Shown here: piece after piece, positions 1 through 13,600 of the stretch
Layout of the letters: the number at the start of each line of letters is the position of its first letter
Position numbering within the stretch: position 1 is the first letter of the stretch
From: Nageia nagi
Lineage: Eukaryota; Pinophyta
DNA: 64,000 bases
Assembly (NCBI GenBank): GCA_050084985.1
Contig: JBITNC010000001.1
Location: forward strand, 145,142,001 to 145,206,000
Reading direction: 5' to 3'
Translations under genes and position numbers: made by a program
The notes under the pieces: model-generated
Databases searched by the model: none
Told to the model about the DNA's origin: nothing
The model's input: only the letters and a program-made list of their open reading frames with translations

Positions 1-1096
1 AGTTATCACTTATCATAACTGCATCTTTTTTATACTTGTAAAAATTTTCAAACTTTTCTTTTTCAAAGCATAGGTGATTAGTGCAACCAGAGTCAACAAT
101 CCATTTAGATAAAAAAAGAGCGAAATATGAAGTAGAGCACTATAGCAAAATCAACATGAGTATTTTTCTTTTCTTTGTAGTTTTTTATATTTTCATTGCC
201 TTTATTCTTTTTTCTTTTTGTAACAATCAATTTTTTTATGACTTTGAATGCCATAATAGTTACAATTACCATCAAATTTTTTCTTAGGATAAGGAGAGTT
301 TGCTTTACCTTCTTCATCTCTTTGTTTGAAATGATTATTATTATCGTTATTCTTATTGTTATGGTTATTTTTGTATTCTTATTACTATTGTAGCCATTAC
401 CTCTTTTCTCAAACCTTTTAAGGAAGAAAGATAAGATTTTCTTTGATGGAAGAACTTTTTGAAAGGATTTTGGTTTTTTAAGAGTAACGTTATTATCCTT
501 AAGAGAAGAAATTAACATCTTATTGTTAAGGGTTTTCTCATGCTTAAATAGATGCTTGAAAGTTCTCAAGGGAGAAGATTTCTTTTTCATCATGAAACCT
601 TATTTCTATAACCATTACAAAGTTTTTAAACTTTGAAGAGAGGCTTTGAAGAATGATGAAGACCATGAATTCATCATTAATTCAATTGCATCCATAAGTA
701 ATAAGCTGAGTCTTAGGTCAATGATTTTGTTCAAGTAATATCTCACATTTTCATCTTTCCCTTGACGAGATTGAAGTAACTTTTGAAGAATGATAAACCT
801 TTTTAAAAAATTTAAACCAAGGTAGATTTATTTAAGCTTATCCCACGCTTTCTTTGTTAAAGTTGAAGAAAAAATTATCAGGAAAGCACATCATCTGAAA
901 TGCATGATAAATTATGAAATTATCAACTCATTCTTTATGTTTTTATACCTCTATGCCTTCTCATCTATAGGAGGTACAAGGTTCTCATTCATGTTTGCTA
1001 AAACTTTCTTATTTGCAATTTAACTCTCATCCAATATTTTCAAATCCTATAGTTGTAACCATCAAGAATGTGTCTAGATAAAAAAGATTCTCCCAT
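1..1096 (-). pseudogene. Copia gag and start of protease, copy 1 (broken)
   Basis: Gag packages element RNA; the protease matures the polyprotein. Translation from the ATG at 1096 begins MGESFL, matching MEESFL in copy 2. The family's Lys/Asn-rich tail and nucleic-acid-binding knuckle follow. The knuckle (near 230-290) is damaged: the second Cys reads Tyr and the conserved Gly reads Ser. Near 60-100 the protease motif DSGCTNHLCFEK is intact. Several in-frame stops occur, for instance soon after the start, so this is a dead copy. The integrase part lies outside the window. Confidence 0.8.
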
Positions 1097-3811
1097 TTAC
1101 TACACAAAATGTGAAGTAATAAGCATGTGGTTTCAATAAATAATATTAAATATTAATTTTTAACCAAGTAAATAATACATGTTACATTTAACACTAAGAC
1201 ATGCTTGATTTGATTCATAAGTGCAAATATTTTACAATTCAAATAATAACCCATGTACCCAAATACATTTCTCATTCAAGAACCATAAATGTAGAGTGAC
1301 ATTCTTGAGGCTTATTTTCTTATCTAAAATTAGGCCTTCACTTGAATGCCCACATAAGAGGAGCCAGGTCTTATTAATCTTCAACTAGTTCCCTTTGGGT
1401 AGCAATATACTCTCATAAAGATAAGTACTAGATATTTTTCAAGGTTCCAACATTTATTGGATTCATCAAATTATTAATCTTGATTAGGTTTCAAATTTTT
1501 TTCTAAGTTAGTAGGATAATCTTTGAATGGACGTGCAAACATGTGGTATCACTACACACATGCCTATCCACCTAATAGAGTTATGTTCCGACCAATAGAG
1601 GACTTAAGGTAATTAAGAAGTATGAATTTTTACCATTTGGATCGTAGAACTTAAAAGCTCTAGTTTGTTTATCCTCACATCATGGCTCTCTAAACAAATC
1701 ATGCTGCAAAATGTACATACAGATGTGTTCATTTTAAAGGGTTGCTCATATCAATATTTGCATTTTTATTTGCAGTAAGTAATCAAAGTACAAAATATGA
1801 AATAAAAGAGCATAAGTAAAACATCATCCATTCAATAATTTGAAACCTAAGTATCCAATGGGTTTTGTTTACCAACCCCTAAAAGATATCTTTACATTAA
1901 ACCTAATTTTGCACAAGTTAATTTTGCAAAAAACAATGAGAAATACTTAAGCATGTATTAATTCCAAAAATCTACATAAGTTATTTTGTATGAAAGATAA
2001 ATACTCAACATTCATCTTTTAACTTAAAGAATTAAATCCTAAGCATGCAACATTAATTTAAAAATTAATACTAAGCATGCATTTATTAGCTTAAAATTTC
2101 TAAGTAATAAGCATAAGTACTAATCTTAAGTATGCATCATTTAAAAGTTAAGTACTAAGAATGTATAAAATTTTAAGTATCAAGCATAAGTATGCATCAT
2201 TAGCATAAGTTTATCTATCATTTTGCATAAAAAAATGATAAATACTCATGCATCATTTCATTAACTTGCATAAGTTAACTTTAAACCTTTAAAGAAACAT
2301 AAGTTTGCATTCATAGTATTGCATCAATTCATAAAAGTCATCATGCATCATTTCCAAGTCCAACTTTGCATAAGTAATAAATTCTTTAAAAAAATGCAAT
2401 GTGAGGATCTAGTAAATTAAGTAAAGAATCATTAACAAACTCCCCTTCTTTTACTTAAAAAAGATCCTAATCAATAAATACTTGAATAGGCTATGCTAAT
2501 TTAAACTTTAAAATAATACTTTGATTTAAGTAATTTTGTGCTTAAAAATTACTAAGTATTGAAACATTTTTCTCAAAAATACTTAGCCAAAAAAAATACT
2601 TATGTAAAAAAATGTTCCTTTTCATTTTGCAAAAAAAAATTGACTACCCCATTTTTAAATTCCCTAAAAAACTTGAAGTACTCTTTTTACAAGATACTTA
2701 AATAGGTCATCATTTAAGTTTATCTTAAATGTTACTCCAAGTCAAAAAAGAGTAATGAGATATGACATTTAGTAGAAGAAGGCGTATGGATATCCATTAT
2801 CAAATTAAAAATAGTAAAAAAAAACTTTGTAATAACTATCACTTTGAAAAAAGGCCATCTACCAAAGAAATTCAATGGAGGGGTAGGTGCATTTTGAAAC
2901 TTGCATGAAAAGAAAAAAATGTTGTGTTTAATGTCAAAGAGACTAGAAAAAAAAAAGGAATTGAATGGAGGGGCTGAGAGGAGGTCGAAGTAGGTGAGAG
3001 AGGAGGGTCGCGAGAAGGGAGGGCAGCCACGAGTACCAACCATGCACAGAGGAGATAACGGAGGTTGAGGTGAGGAGCTAATAGGGCAGAGCAAGGTAGG
3101 AGATGCCTGGTGGTGTAAGGAGGAGGAGTGAATGCAGAGGAGGGCAGTAGCAGGGTCATGGGTGCCAAGAGGGGTCAGGGGGAGGTTATGCAGCAACAGG
3201 TCATGAGATGATAAGAGTAGCTAAGAGGCTACAAGGCGATGGTGTGGAGGAGGTCGCAGTTTGGTAGGTGCGATCGAGCTATAGGGGCCATGAGTCTACA
3301 AGAGCACCTACGAGAGGTGGTGGTGCTAAGGTCGCAAGTTTTGTTTTTTTATATGTATAAAAAAATATTGCTCTCAACAATGAAAAAAATTTCAAAATTT
3401 GAATAAAAGTATAAAAAAATATTGCTCTTATTATATAAAAAATATTGCTCTTCTCCCTCAATAATGAAAAAAACTCAAACTTTGAATAAAAGTAAATAAA
3501 TTGAGAGCTGCCTCTTTAATTCAACAATAAATGGCATAAAGAAATATTGCAATTTTTTATATACTAATCTCTTTAAAAAAAAATTAACATCATGCTCACT
3601 AGAGGTTAGTATAATTAAAAGCATTATATTTCTATTTTTAGCCTTTTTTTTTGCAAAATAAATTACCAACAAAAACTCAAGATATGTTAATATCATTAGT
3701 GACATAAGCCAAAAATAAAAAAATGAAGAGATTATATGAAGGAGGTTATACCTTCTCTTTAATTTACCTCACAAGACCTTAAAATTGAAGGAAGAAGAGC
3801 TTCCACACAAA
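1097..3811 (-). other. Long non-coding leader of Copia copy 1
   Basis: About 2.7 kb separate the primer-binding site from gag. On the minus strand there is first an AT-rich stretch, then a C+T-rich island (about 2940-3330), then a block of degenerate repeats built on AAGTTAAATGCATGCTTAGT-like units (about 1900-2350), then a well conserved block (about 1100-1880) also present at 37850-38640 and 60610-61400. No protein was recognised; open frames in the C+T-rich island are low-complexity and not shared between copies. Confidence 0.6.
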
Positions 3812-3823
3812 GCTCTGATACCA
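3812..3823 (-). promoter_or_regulatory. Copia primer-binding site (initiator tRNA-Met type)
   Basis: The minus strand reads TGGTATCAGAGC directly inside the LTR. This is the usual plant Copia site, complementary to the 3' end of initiator tRNA-Met, where minus-strand cDNA synthesis starts. It sets the orientation of copy 1. Confidence 0.85.
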
Positions 3824-3826
3824 ATT

Positions 3827-4318
3827 TGGAGGAACTAACACTAACAAGATAATTCCTAACTAACCAAGATCACATGAAAGCTCACAGTTACATCTAACAA
3901 ACTCACAAAGCAATCTACAACACAAGATGTAAGTGGTTCCTTCAACTGGGAAGTACATCCACTAACTAGATTCTTTACTTCAATCACAAATACAACTCTC
4001 TTACAATCCTCCTAGTCTTTTCTCCTAACCATTATCCTATAGCATAATTTACTCCACAATTAGTATGTAATCACAAAGAGGGAGCCTTCTATTTATAGGT
4101 CAAAATCTCTCTTTGGATCACCCTTTTATCCAATGTAAAAAGCATGACATGCACATCCTTTTACCCAAGGGGCATGCTCATGACATGGAGTGTAGGACAA
4201 GTTACATTATCATATTCACTTAAATACTTAAGGTATCAAATGATACCCTTAAGTATTAGTGAACTTACATAGAAGATTTAATACAAACCTTTACAATAAT
4301 GCATTATACATTCCAACA
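3827..4318 (-). repeat. 5' LTR of Copia copy 1 (492 bp)
   Basis: On the minus strand it starts TGTTGGAATG and ends CCTCCA just before the primer-binding site. It aligns along its length with the LTRs at 34689-35186, 43291-43788 and 58023-58520. It keeps the CTATAAATAG promoter box and the U3 palindrome of the family (near 4225-4255). Its last part differs from the usual TTCTCTCA end, so the inner edge is slightly uncertain. Confidence 0.88.
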
Positions 4319-4323
4319 ATTCT

Positions 4324-7300
4324 TTTTCAATACTTTTGTTCAACATCAACCCACGTTGTGTCATATCCAAAGGATCTTGCACCTAGCTCCCTAGGCTACT
4401 GGAGAATGCGAATGGAATGATTGATGGTTAAAGCCATACATACAATAAGTGCTCTACTCCATAATTTAGGAAAAAATATAGCGTAAATACACATAAGATC
4501 TAGTAGTGCCTTGCATGATGAGTTTGCTAGTGTGTTAGTTTGCCTTGAGCTCAACCCCTTTGATACTTCTCTTCAAACCCATGTTGCTAAGATTAAACAT
4601 GAGTTTAAAATTATTGAATTGTATTAAGCTAAAGGTGCTCAAATCAATGACTGATTTCATTAGATCAAGATTGGAGATCAAGTTTCCAAAGAATTTTATT
4701 AAAGGTTAAGGGCTCCTAAAAAATGTACACAATTTAAAGCCTCATGGATTATGGGACTAACTCACTTCCCTTCCTCAGATTGCCAACACTTTCACTTGGC
4801 ATTACACCTAGTTTTTCTCCCTAGCAGTATTACCTTGAAAGAATTACTACTCTTCAATATTGCAAGGATGTTATCTTGACTATATTGTTTACACTCATAG
4901 GCTAGAGTGTGATAAACCCCTTTCTCTTTGTGAATTATCTGCAGCTTTTTTCCATATGGCGGATGTTAAACCCTCAAGGTTAGATGGGTTTCCTTGTAAG
5001 TTATATAAAGCTTGCTAAGGAGTTTGTAGGCCCTGATTTGGATAAAGTTTATATTAGGCCATGATGTGTGGATCTTTTGGTCCCTTATCAAGTAAGAAAT
5101 ATCAAGTTTATTCTTAAACTCAAAGATCCCAAAATCATCACTAATTGGCATCCTATAACTCTTTTTAATGTCAACTATAAGATTATAGCTAAAGCCTTGA
5201 TCCTACATCTTCGTTGCTTGCTTTCACTTATTATTAAACTTGAGAAGATAAGTTTATTTAGAATTGTTATATTTTGGACAATATGTTAGCAGTATGGGAA
5301 GGTATTCAAAATGGAAATAAATGTCAAACTAGCATGCTTTGTTTATCAAAATTGAATTTGAAAAATCATATGATAGAATTGAATGAGTTTACATTTTATC
5401 CATCCTAGAAGCTCTCAATTTTGGTCCCCAATTTTGCATATTGCTCACATGTTCTAGGATGCCTCGTAGTTCTATCTCTTAATAATTCTCATATAAAGGC
5501 CATTGGTTTGCATCATTTATTCTATAGGGATTTTCTTTAGCCCCTTCAATTTTCATTCTAGTGGCTAAAGCATTTGGGTATATGTTATCCAAACAAGCTT
5601 ATCTAGGATTTCTTAGAGGAATTACTCTTTTAAGCAATTCTAGACTGCTAATTAATGGTCATTATATAGATGACTTTTTTTAACCATCCAATAAGATGAG
5701 GGGTTGATAATTCAATCATTTTCCTATTTAGATATGTTTTACAAAGCCTTAGGCTTAAGTATTTAGTGGCAAAAAATAATCTTATTAGACAATCCATTAC
5801 CTTATCCTACTTGGCTTGACTCATTTCAATAGACTTGGATTTCACCTGGAGAAGTATTTAAGTTTTTAGGCATCCCTTTTGCCTTCTAGGGATCACCCTC
5901 TCAGCTTTGGGCACATGTTATTTTCAAAGTAGAAAAAAACTAGAATATTAGGTTACAAAAAAGTTTTCCTTAGCTCAAAGTTTTAAATCTCTCTAAGATC
6001 CTCAATTCAACCTATGTTTACTATTCTTCCTATTAGGTCTCTTCCTAAGCATGCTATAGTAAATTGAAAAAGTTGTTGAGGAATTTTATGTGGTCTACTA
6101 CATCAGATAAAAAAGGATTTCATAGAGTTACATAGGATGTTTATTATTTGCCTAGAAGCTCTAGGGGTATGAGAATAATTATAAAAATCAAGGCATGGAA
6201 TTATGTACTAAATGGATTATTCATGCATTTGAAGAGATGAAGCATGCAAAATTTTCATTCTCCATTTAATAACTTTAGAGGTTCCTTTAAAGTGTAGATG
6301 TTGGTTGGGCATGGATTTTCTCTCCCTTGTTCTCATCCCTATTTTGGTCTCAATTTTAGGCTCTTGGGTTACTAAAAGTATTTGGAAGGTTTGGCAACAA
6401 TTCAACATATGGAATCAATGGAAAGGAGTAAGGTTTCAATAGAGGTTCCTTTATTAATTTGTTTAACCTCTAATGGTCTCCAATTCTTAAAGTGAATGGT
6501 TTACATTTGGTGAGGTTTCTTAGCTACATCCCTAAAGGTTTTATAAAAAATATTTTATGACAGTTGCAAATTTCTTCAATGTTCAATCTAGGGAATGGCT
6601 CTCTTGGGATACTTTCAAATGCATATTTGGCTTAACCAACAAGGATAAAGTCACTTTTTACATAATTATTGATATTATGTCATTTTCCTTTTAGCCTAAA
6701 ATTGGTGGTCATATCAGAGACCTTAGTGGAAGGACTAGGAATGGCATATCAATATCCCATTGCGTAATTATAAGGCCAAGCATGGCTATGATTGGCTTTC
6801 ACTAGCTTTCCCTATTTCTCCTAATTTTAAATGAGAAATGGGATTTAATTTCTACTTATACTCATTAAAAATTAAGGTTTCAGCAAGCTTGTGAATATAA
6901 AATGGAGCACAAAAAGAACATTTTTATGTAGAGTTTGTTGTGTTAGGATTTACCTTTAGTTCATGCCTCACCCATGTAGTTTTTTCTGAATCAAAGTATC
7001 CTTTATTTTGAATCATATATGCATCTCTTTTGGTCATACCCCAAGGTTTCCAAAGCATGGGATTAGATAGCTTTGCATCTTATCTACTTAGTACTTTTTC
7101 ATAGCAGCATGCTTTGCTAGGGGACCCTCTTTATTTCACACGTCCTCTTCATGAAATATGGAAAATGTTTAGAGTTTGTTTACTTTTTCGTATTTTAAAA
7201 AGTAGGAATAACATTATTTTAGATAGGAGGAGCCTTTTTATATTTTTTTCTAACTAACAAGTTGGTTGTATACTATGATGTCTTTCTACAATTAAGAACC

Positions 7301-7328
7301 ATGTGAAGAAGGTAAAATGGATGTGGGC
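4324..7328 (+). mobile_element. L1-like LINE ORF2 relic, part 1
   Basis: This is a decayed non-LTR retrotransposon whose ORF2 normally encodes endonuclease, reverse transcriptase and a C-terminal zinc-finger/RNase H region. The plus strand, read across frames, gives PKxRxDGFP-like text near 4965, LKDPKIITNWHPITL near 5115-5165 (the LKDP-NWRPI block of L1-like RTs), KIDFEKSYDRIEW-like text near 5345-5385 and a HYIDDFF box at 5660-5680 in place of F/YADD. Downstream comes the DxYxLPxxxRGM region (6125-6170). Stops and frame shifts are frequent. The element is broken off at 7328 by the inserted LTR element and resumes at 15385. No 5' end or upstream ORF1 was recognised. Confidence 0.8.
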
Positions 7329-7552
7329 TAAAAGGAAATAGAAGACTTGATATTATTATAATGATAAGCCTTAGTTAAATAGCCAAGGATGAACAATTAC
7401 AACCATAGGATGGGTTGATACACAAAATGATATCAACCATCCAAACATAACAAACTAGGATAAGGATAAGAATGAAAACCTATGTGTTATCAACTAACTT
7501 AGTAACATTAAAGTTAGATAGCCTAACCTAGCAAGATTAATTAACTCCAACA
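7329..7552 (-). repeat. 3' LTR of the non-autonomous element
   Basis: About 224 bp. Read on the minus strand it starts TGTTGGAGTTAATTAA after the purine tract. It matches 15180-15379 along its length except for an extra stretch of about 24 bp (about 7345-7372) and scattered substitutions. Confidence 0.82.
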
Positions 7553-7992
7553 TCCCCCTTTAAGTGAGGCTAAGAGATAGTAGACAAAAAATACATCGGT
7601 ACACTATGGATCCTGACAACATGGTCTAATGAGGTACCCATGAACAATACAAAATATCTCACATACAGAGAAAAATGAGAAAACCCTAAGGGAAAACCTT
7701 CCCCTAAAAGAAAGAAAGAAGAAATCTGGTCCAAAATGTTGTAGAAATCATTGCCAACAAACATCTATAAATGAAGAGTTGAAAAGCCTCTAAAGAAAGT
7801 AGGGTCAAAGAGCTACAAATCTCATGAGTGATATTCGATCAACACCAGAAGATGAAATATTATCGAATATGCAATTGGTACACTATAAGGGACCAAGATC
7901 TCATAACAAATATCCCAAAGAATGTTTGTGTCCGAACATAGGTACATTGGTACAAGATACATGGATAGAAAGTGAGGACAACATGTATAGAT

Positions 7993-8131
7993 GGGTTCAC
8001 ATGAAAAATAGCATCCTCAAATATGGGTTAATATGCAAGATAACATGCCCAAATATGGATTCACATACAAGATAGCATGCCCAAGAGTGGGTTCACGTGC
8101 AAGATAGCATGCCTAAAGTGGGTTCACATGT
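7993..8131. repeat. 32-bp tandem repeat, about 4.4 copies
   Basis: Units begin GGGTTCACATG at 7993, 8025, 8057, 8089 and 8120, with the common core AAGATAGCATGCCCAA. Spacing is 32, 32, 32 and 31 bp. The array lies inside the non-autonomous LTR element near its 3' LTR. The short frame crossing it (7824-8075, +) is not convincing as a gene. Confidence 0.85.
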
Positions 8132-8139
8132 AATGCAAC

Positions 8140-10614
8140 AGTCGGGAGGGTCACTTGATGTGACAAATATAACTCAAAATAATACTCAAATGAAACTCTA
8201 AATTTAAAGTGCAAAAAAGCAAGGTCCAACAAGGTTAAAGAGCATCCTTATGGACATCATCCCATCTTACGGAATACATGAGTGCCAACTGCTATAACCA
8301 CTGAGTTGAGTAGGGAATGAAGTTGAATCATGGTTTGCTCACCAAATGTACCATTATGGAAGATCTTCAAGGTTAAAGGAATCAAATGAAGGCAAGTCAA
8401 AGAATCATTTTCTAGAAGATTTAATAGGATGAGTTAATTGGAAGATTACCAGAAGGTCCACTAAGGATCCAAACAAGCTACCTTAAGGATAAAGGGAAGC
8501 AACCATGAGTTGGCCTATGAGACCTTGAAGGGTACCCAACGACATTCAAGAAGAAGATTCCCCATGAGAATGGAAAACTCTAATGCTTCTTGACATTGAC
8601 CAAAGTATCCCATAAGGAGTAGATAGGTTTGAAAAAGAACCATGAATGAAAGGATAGTTGAGCTCAAAGCGAATTCATAAGCACAATGGTGTTGTCTTCA
8701 CCTATACACTATAAGGTCATAAAAAAATCTTATAATGAATATTCCAAGGAGAGGTATCAATACAACCAATAATTCCAAAGTGAAGAGCTCTGAATCTACT
8801 TCGCAACAGAAAAAATGGTACTCAAAATGAATACCCGAAGCTCAAGATATGAAATTAACAACGTTGAATGTCAAAAATCAAATTTTGAACCCTAAAACAT
8901 TAGAAAATTAATTAAATCAAATTTAATACTTTTAATTAATTCTTAAATCAAAAACTTCAAACCGAGAATGTGAGCAACAAAAAAGATAAAAGGACATCAT
9001 CCATATAGTAGAAATGATCGACACAAAACCAAAAACAGCTGTGAAGCTGACTTCGAATAAGACCAAAAAACTATTGATTACTGGAACTGCCTAGAAAATT
9101 GAAATTTCCAAGAGATAATGCTAGCACTCCCAAAACGAATAGCAAATACCACAACCGCCAAGAAGACAAGGAACAACACCCGGATAGCAATGTAGGGACC
9201 ATGCGACATCAATGCTAAGTCAGCATATATGGGATGAACTTGCCTTAATAGTAGTTCATGAAAGGATGGCCCCACAAGAGGTGGCGAGAGGGCCATGAGG
9301 TGCCAAGAAACCTCAAACATGCAATGCCAATGAGTAAGGAGAGGCATTGTTCATATAGAGGAGAAGCCACGGATGTAGGCGCAGGCGTTGGCTTGGAAGA
9401 TGATAGGCCATGCACAAGTTTAAACTCTCCCACGTTTGGAATGGGATGACAAAGGGAGAACTGAAAAAGTGCATGTCCAGGTCGGATGTGCAAAAGAGTG
9501 GGTGTCGTTAGTGGATGCCACAATCTCGTAGAGAGCATTAAGTATGGAGGTCGCAAGCCACTCTGAATCCACCAAAAAAAAGAGCACCAGAATGGAAGCC
9601 ACACGAGCTGCCAGACCTAAAACACACCAATTATTAGAGGATCTGATCAACACATGACTGATCTAAAGATATGGCACTTTTGGAGGAGAGAGATCATGGA
9701 GCAAAAGACTCCATGAGTGCCAACAGCCAAAGGAATTTTACAGATCCAAAAGAAAAATTATGCATATTTCTCAGATCTAGAGAAGCAAAGTGCGGCGGAG
9801 GGGAAAGGGAATGGATTCTCATTACCAGATCATATCAAAAATGCCACGTTGGATTGAAAATAATGCAACAACATCAGCAGATCAGATAGAAACCACAATG
9901 GGGAAAAAAACACAAATTTGAAGTAGATCTCCATAGCCACGATCTGTCCAAGGAACAAAATACGGAGTATGATAAAATGTTGTGGTCGTGAGCCCCTTCA
10001 TAAAGGACATGAATTTCCTCAACGATCATAGATACTATTCCACCAAAGCAACAAAAGTTAGCAGGCATCCAAATCGAGTGGAACGAGATAAGAAGGGGCC
10101 GTAACACCAGATTTGAAAATGCATACAGGTCAGAAAAACCACTACGCCCATGAATTTTCAGAAAGTTGCGATCTGTGAAGTAGAAGAAAGGTATCATAAG
10201 AAGTGCGCCACCGGCACATGAAGGGTGAACATCCAACAAAACTACAACACACCATGCACCAAGAAAGCCATCCCAAGCATATCTCAAACACAAATGATGG
10301 TAAAAAAATATCATATACCGATATGAAGCCCATGAAGAGCACCACGCAGGAGAGAGTGCGCCATATACTCCAAATAACGGCAGCAAAAAAGTTACAAGTG
10401 AAAACAAATGGGCCACAAACAAGTAACACGAGCGTTGAGATCTGGTCGATGAGAGCCCATAAAGGTGTTGATGATGCCATAGGGGGTGGATCAGATGAAC
10501 GACGTACAGGAAGACACCAAGTAAGAGCCACGGAGTAATGAGCCACCAAAACACCTAAAAATACACCAAAGGAGCTCACAAAGAAAAAGTTATGGGAGAG
10601 GGGAGAAAAGCGAC
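8140..10614 (-). other. Interior of the non-autonomous LTR element, no recognised gene
   Basis: This 2.5-kb stretch lies between the 32-bp array and the hAT insertion. From about 9060 to 10610 the base composition is less AT-rich and long minus-strand frames occur (9874-10554, 226 codons; 9245-9604, 119 codons). Their translations are rich in Leu, Phe, Trp, Ser and Cys, have no motif I know and overlap other equally long frames, so I do not call them genes. They may be captured host DNA or chance openings. Confidence 0.45.
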
Positions 10615-10622
10615 CTACAAAT

Positions 10623-13600
10623 CATAGAATAAAAAGATGGTTTTTTGAAAATATGGTTTGGGGTTAAAGATGTAAAAACGGTCTTTAAACGGTCAAAATA
10701 CGTTGAATACGGCAAAAATTCGTGGCTCTAAAAATACGGAAATACGGAAAAAAGAGGAAAAACTGAAAAGAAACGGAAAATACGTGATCAAAAAACGAAA
10801 AATACGGCAAATAAACAGACAAAAGATGGGGAAAGGACGGAAAATTCGAAGAAAAAACATGATGCATTGAAAAATTAAAAAAAAACAATTTTTTTTAACT
10901 TTTTCTATATAATATGCTTATCTAATTACCATAAATGATTAAATCATTCACATAAACGATCATATCATCTACCAACTACCAAGTTACAAACACATTCATA
11001 TTTCATAAATCATATCATCGATACAGGAAAATAGAAGCCATCTACAAAATGTCTGTCAATTCATAAGTTATAAATCTAGTACTATTAGTACTGTCACTAC
11101 TATGACACTATCCCATACACTCATGAGTCATAAATGCCACTAAGTGTCCACTGCTAACTTGTTAAGTACCAACAAACTACAAAATGCAAATAATCATAAA
11201 TAACTAAAAATAATGTCTCATGAGTCATGACTCCATGTGTGGGTGCTGGGGACTCATCAATATGTGTGGTCCGGGGTTCTAGCCCTTTTACTATGCAATC
11301 GATCACCACCACTAGTACTACAGCTACCAGTACCACGTGCTCCACTAATAGGTGTAGTAGGAGACTCAAAATGAAAAGGTGGTCTCGTAGGGGTAGGAGT
11401 ACTATGAGGAGGTAATCCTAAACTACTAGAACCGCCACCAACACTCTTGCGAGGCTTTTGCCTAATCCTTTGGTGCTAAACGAGTGGCTCATCATCATCA
11501 AGCTCACTCTCAATGTCTTAGAAAACCTGATGCTCATAAACATGGTGAGGTCCAACACCATGATCAATCTCCACATGAGGAAATGGATCAAAATGTTGAT
11601 GCTCCTCCTCCTCCTTCCCCTCCTCGTCTTCTGCATGCTCCTCCTCGCCCTCATCTGCAAGTCCATCTATCTCCTGCTCCATGTCAAGCCATTCTTATCA
11701 AAATGCTTCATGTAACTCCTCCTCTGGATCTACCACTACATCCACTAAAGGTGCATCACTGTCAAAAAAACAAAAAACAAGTCAACATTTATAATTTTAT
11801 AGGACCTATTAAGATATTTTAAAAATCACATGTAGGGGGGTGCTAGGTGGGAGTAAAAATGAAGAAGATAACCTATATGAGGGATCAATGGTAGTCAAGT
11901 TAATGGGCTCATCCTCATCCTTCTTTTGCAGTTGCCTCACATACAATCATAGGTTGACATAAATGTACACAATATCATTCAAGTGTTGTTTTGTCAACCT
12001 ATTAACATAAAAAAATGAGATAATGATAATTGAGAGTGAGATTCGAGAAGTAAGAAATTTCCATTGCATTTTGAAAGTTGCCAGGAATCATAATTGGAAT
12101 GAATCAAATTACAAACCTGTTGCACTTCTTGGAGTGAATTTTTTCAAATGCACTCCAATTGTGCTCACATCCTGAAGTGCTACACGTTTGACTAAGGATG
12201 CGAATGGCAAATATTTGCAACTTAGGTGTTTCACCCTCAAAATTCGCCCACCACAACTCTAAAAAATGTAGTAATATCAAATCAAAAAACATTAAATATT
12301 TAAATGCCTAAATGTATAAACTTAAAACTTAAAAGTAATGCATGAACTTTGTATTTTTCCCACCTGAAGCAATCGTGAAATGTGCCTCTCTAGCAGATTA
12401 ATACCTAAAGAGGCCTCTTGAGTGCTTGTATGACTCAAGCTCCTTAAAGATTTTGGATTGAGTGGTAGGATCCTGAACCATACCAGCTACACATTTTGTA
12501 AGCCCCAAGTTAGCATGAGTATCAATCTTGTATTTTGAGTTTGGTGCAAAATACAAGGTAGGGTTTAAGATGGCCCCTGCTCCATGAATAGGGTGATACA
12601 AATATTCCACCATCGTTCATCAATGAGAGCCCAAAAATCTATGTGCTTATTACCAAACTCATTATCCTCATCAAGGTGGTCAATATAATAATGCATTATG
12701 GCCTCCTTGGCCCTAGCCATAGCCTCATACAAATAGCCCATAGTGGGCCTATCACTATCAACCAGACATAGGACTCATACAAGTGGTCCTATCACACTAC
12801 AAATCTCTCTGAGTGTCGCCCAAAAATCATCCATGGATATCAATGAAGACATGACCATACCCTCTGGCCTCGTGCTCATGGCTTTATCACTCCACTCTCT
12901 AGAAACAAACATGGAACGCAACTCATGCATGTTTTGAAATAGCAATTGAAGGCTAATAAAATTGGAGGCAAAACGTGTAACTCCTGGGCGCAACAAGTCC
13001 TTATCGTTGGTGTACCTCCTCATCATACTAAGAATAGTGATTTTATTATAAATATACCTGGTAACAAAAGATAAGAAATTAAGAATCAAGATAGTCTAAG
13101 AGTAAGAATATAAGATAAGAAAAAAATATGATAAGATAAAACAAGATAAGATAGATGTACCTCATGATTGTCCTAGCTTGGTCAACCACCTCTTTCACCC
13201 AAGCCATTTTTCCTATGTCCTCCAAAAGAAGATCAATGCAATGACAAGCACATGGAGTCCAGTACAAGGAGGGATACATATTCATGAGCTTGCTACCTAC
13301 TGCAACATAACTAGAAGCATTATCTGTGATGACATGAACAACATGCTTCAACCCCACCTCCTTCATAAACTGATCCAATAAGTCACATAACAAGTTTGCA
13401 TCTTTTGCCTTATTGGATGCATCAACGAATTTCTTAAATATTGACCCATATTTGGAGTATACCAAAAAATTAATCAAGCTTCTACTCTTACTATCCGACC
13501 ACCCATCAGATAGTATTGTGCAACCTGATAACTTCCAAGATTCTTCAATATCAACCATTCTAAAAATAGTAGAATAAAAATAAAATAAAATATAAAATAA

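Larger units (their letters stand above)
1..4318 (-). mobile_element. Ty1/Copia LTR retrotransposon copy 1, 5' part, cut by window edge
   Basis: Read on the minus strand, this is the 5' part of a Copia element: LTR (3827-4318), primer-binding site (3812-3823), a 2.7-kb non-coding leader and the start of gag-protease (1096 down to 1). The order and sequence match the complete copy at 34689-43788 and the copy at 58023-64000, so all three are one family. Polymerase and the 3' LTR lie beyond base 1. The coding part has in-frame stops, so this copy cannot supply its own proteins. The flanking 5 bp (4319-4323, attct) would be the target duplication, but its partner is outside the window. Confidence 0.9.

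Noticed and set aside
105-593. Long minus-strand frame (162 codons) and similar Asn/Lys/Ile-rich frames at 39194-39640 and 62091-62405
   Set aside because: They overlap the Copia gag tail in another frame; AAT/AAC-rich coding sequence opens the other frames.
2732-3196. Minus-strand frames of 154 and 98 codons in the Copia copy 1 leader
   Set aside because: Low-complexity Pro/Leu/Ser translations from a C-rich island, overlapping each other and not shared with copies 2 and 3.
7993-8131. CRISPR array
   Set aside because: Contiguous tandem units without spacers, in a plant retroelement.
9245-10554. Several frames of 110-226 codons on both strands inside the non-autonomous LTR element
   Set aside because: No motif, mutual overlap on both strands and no splice or start context; recorded as unexplained interior instead.
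11484-11822. Plus-strand His/Pro-rich frame
   Set aside because: Exact antisense shadow of the acidic, Pro-rich tail exon of the hAT transposase.
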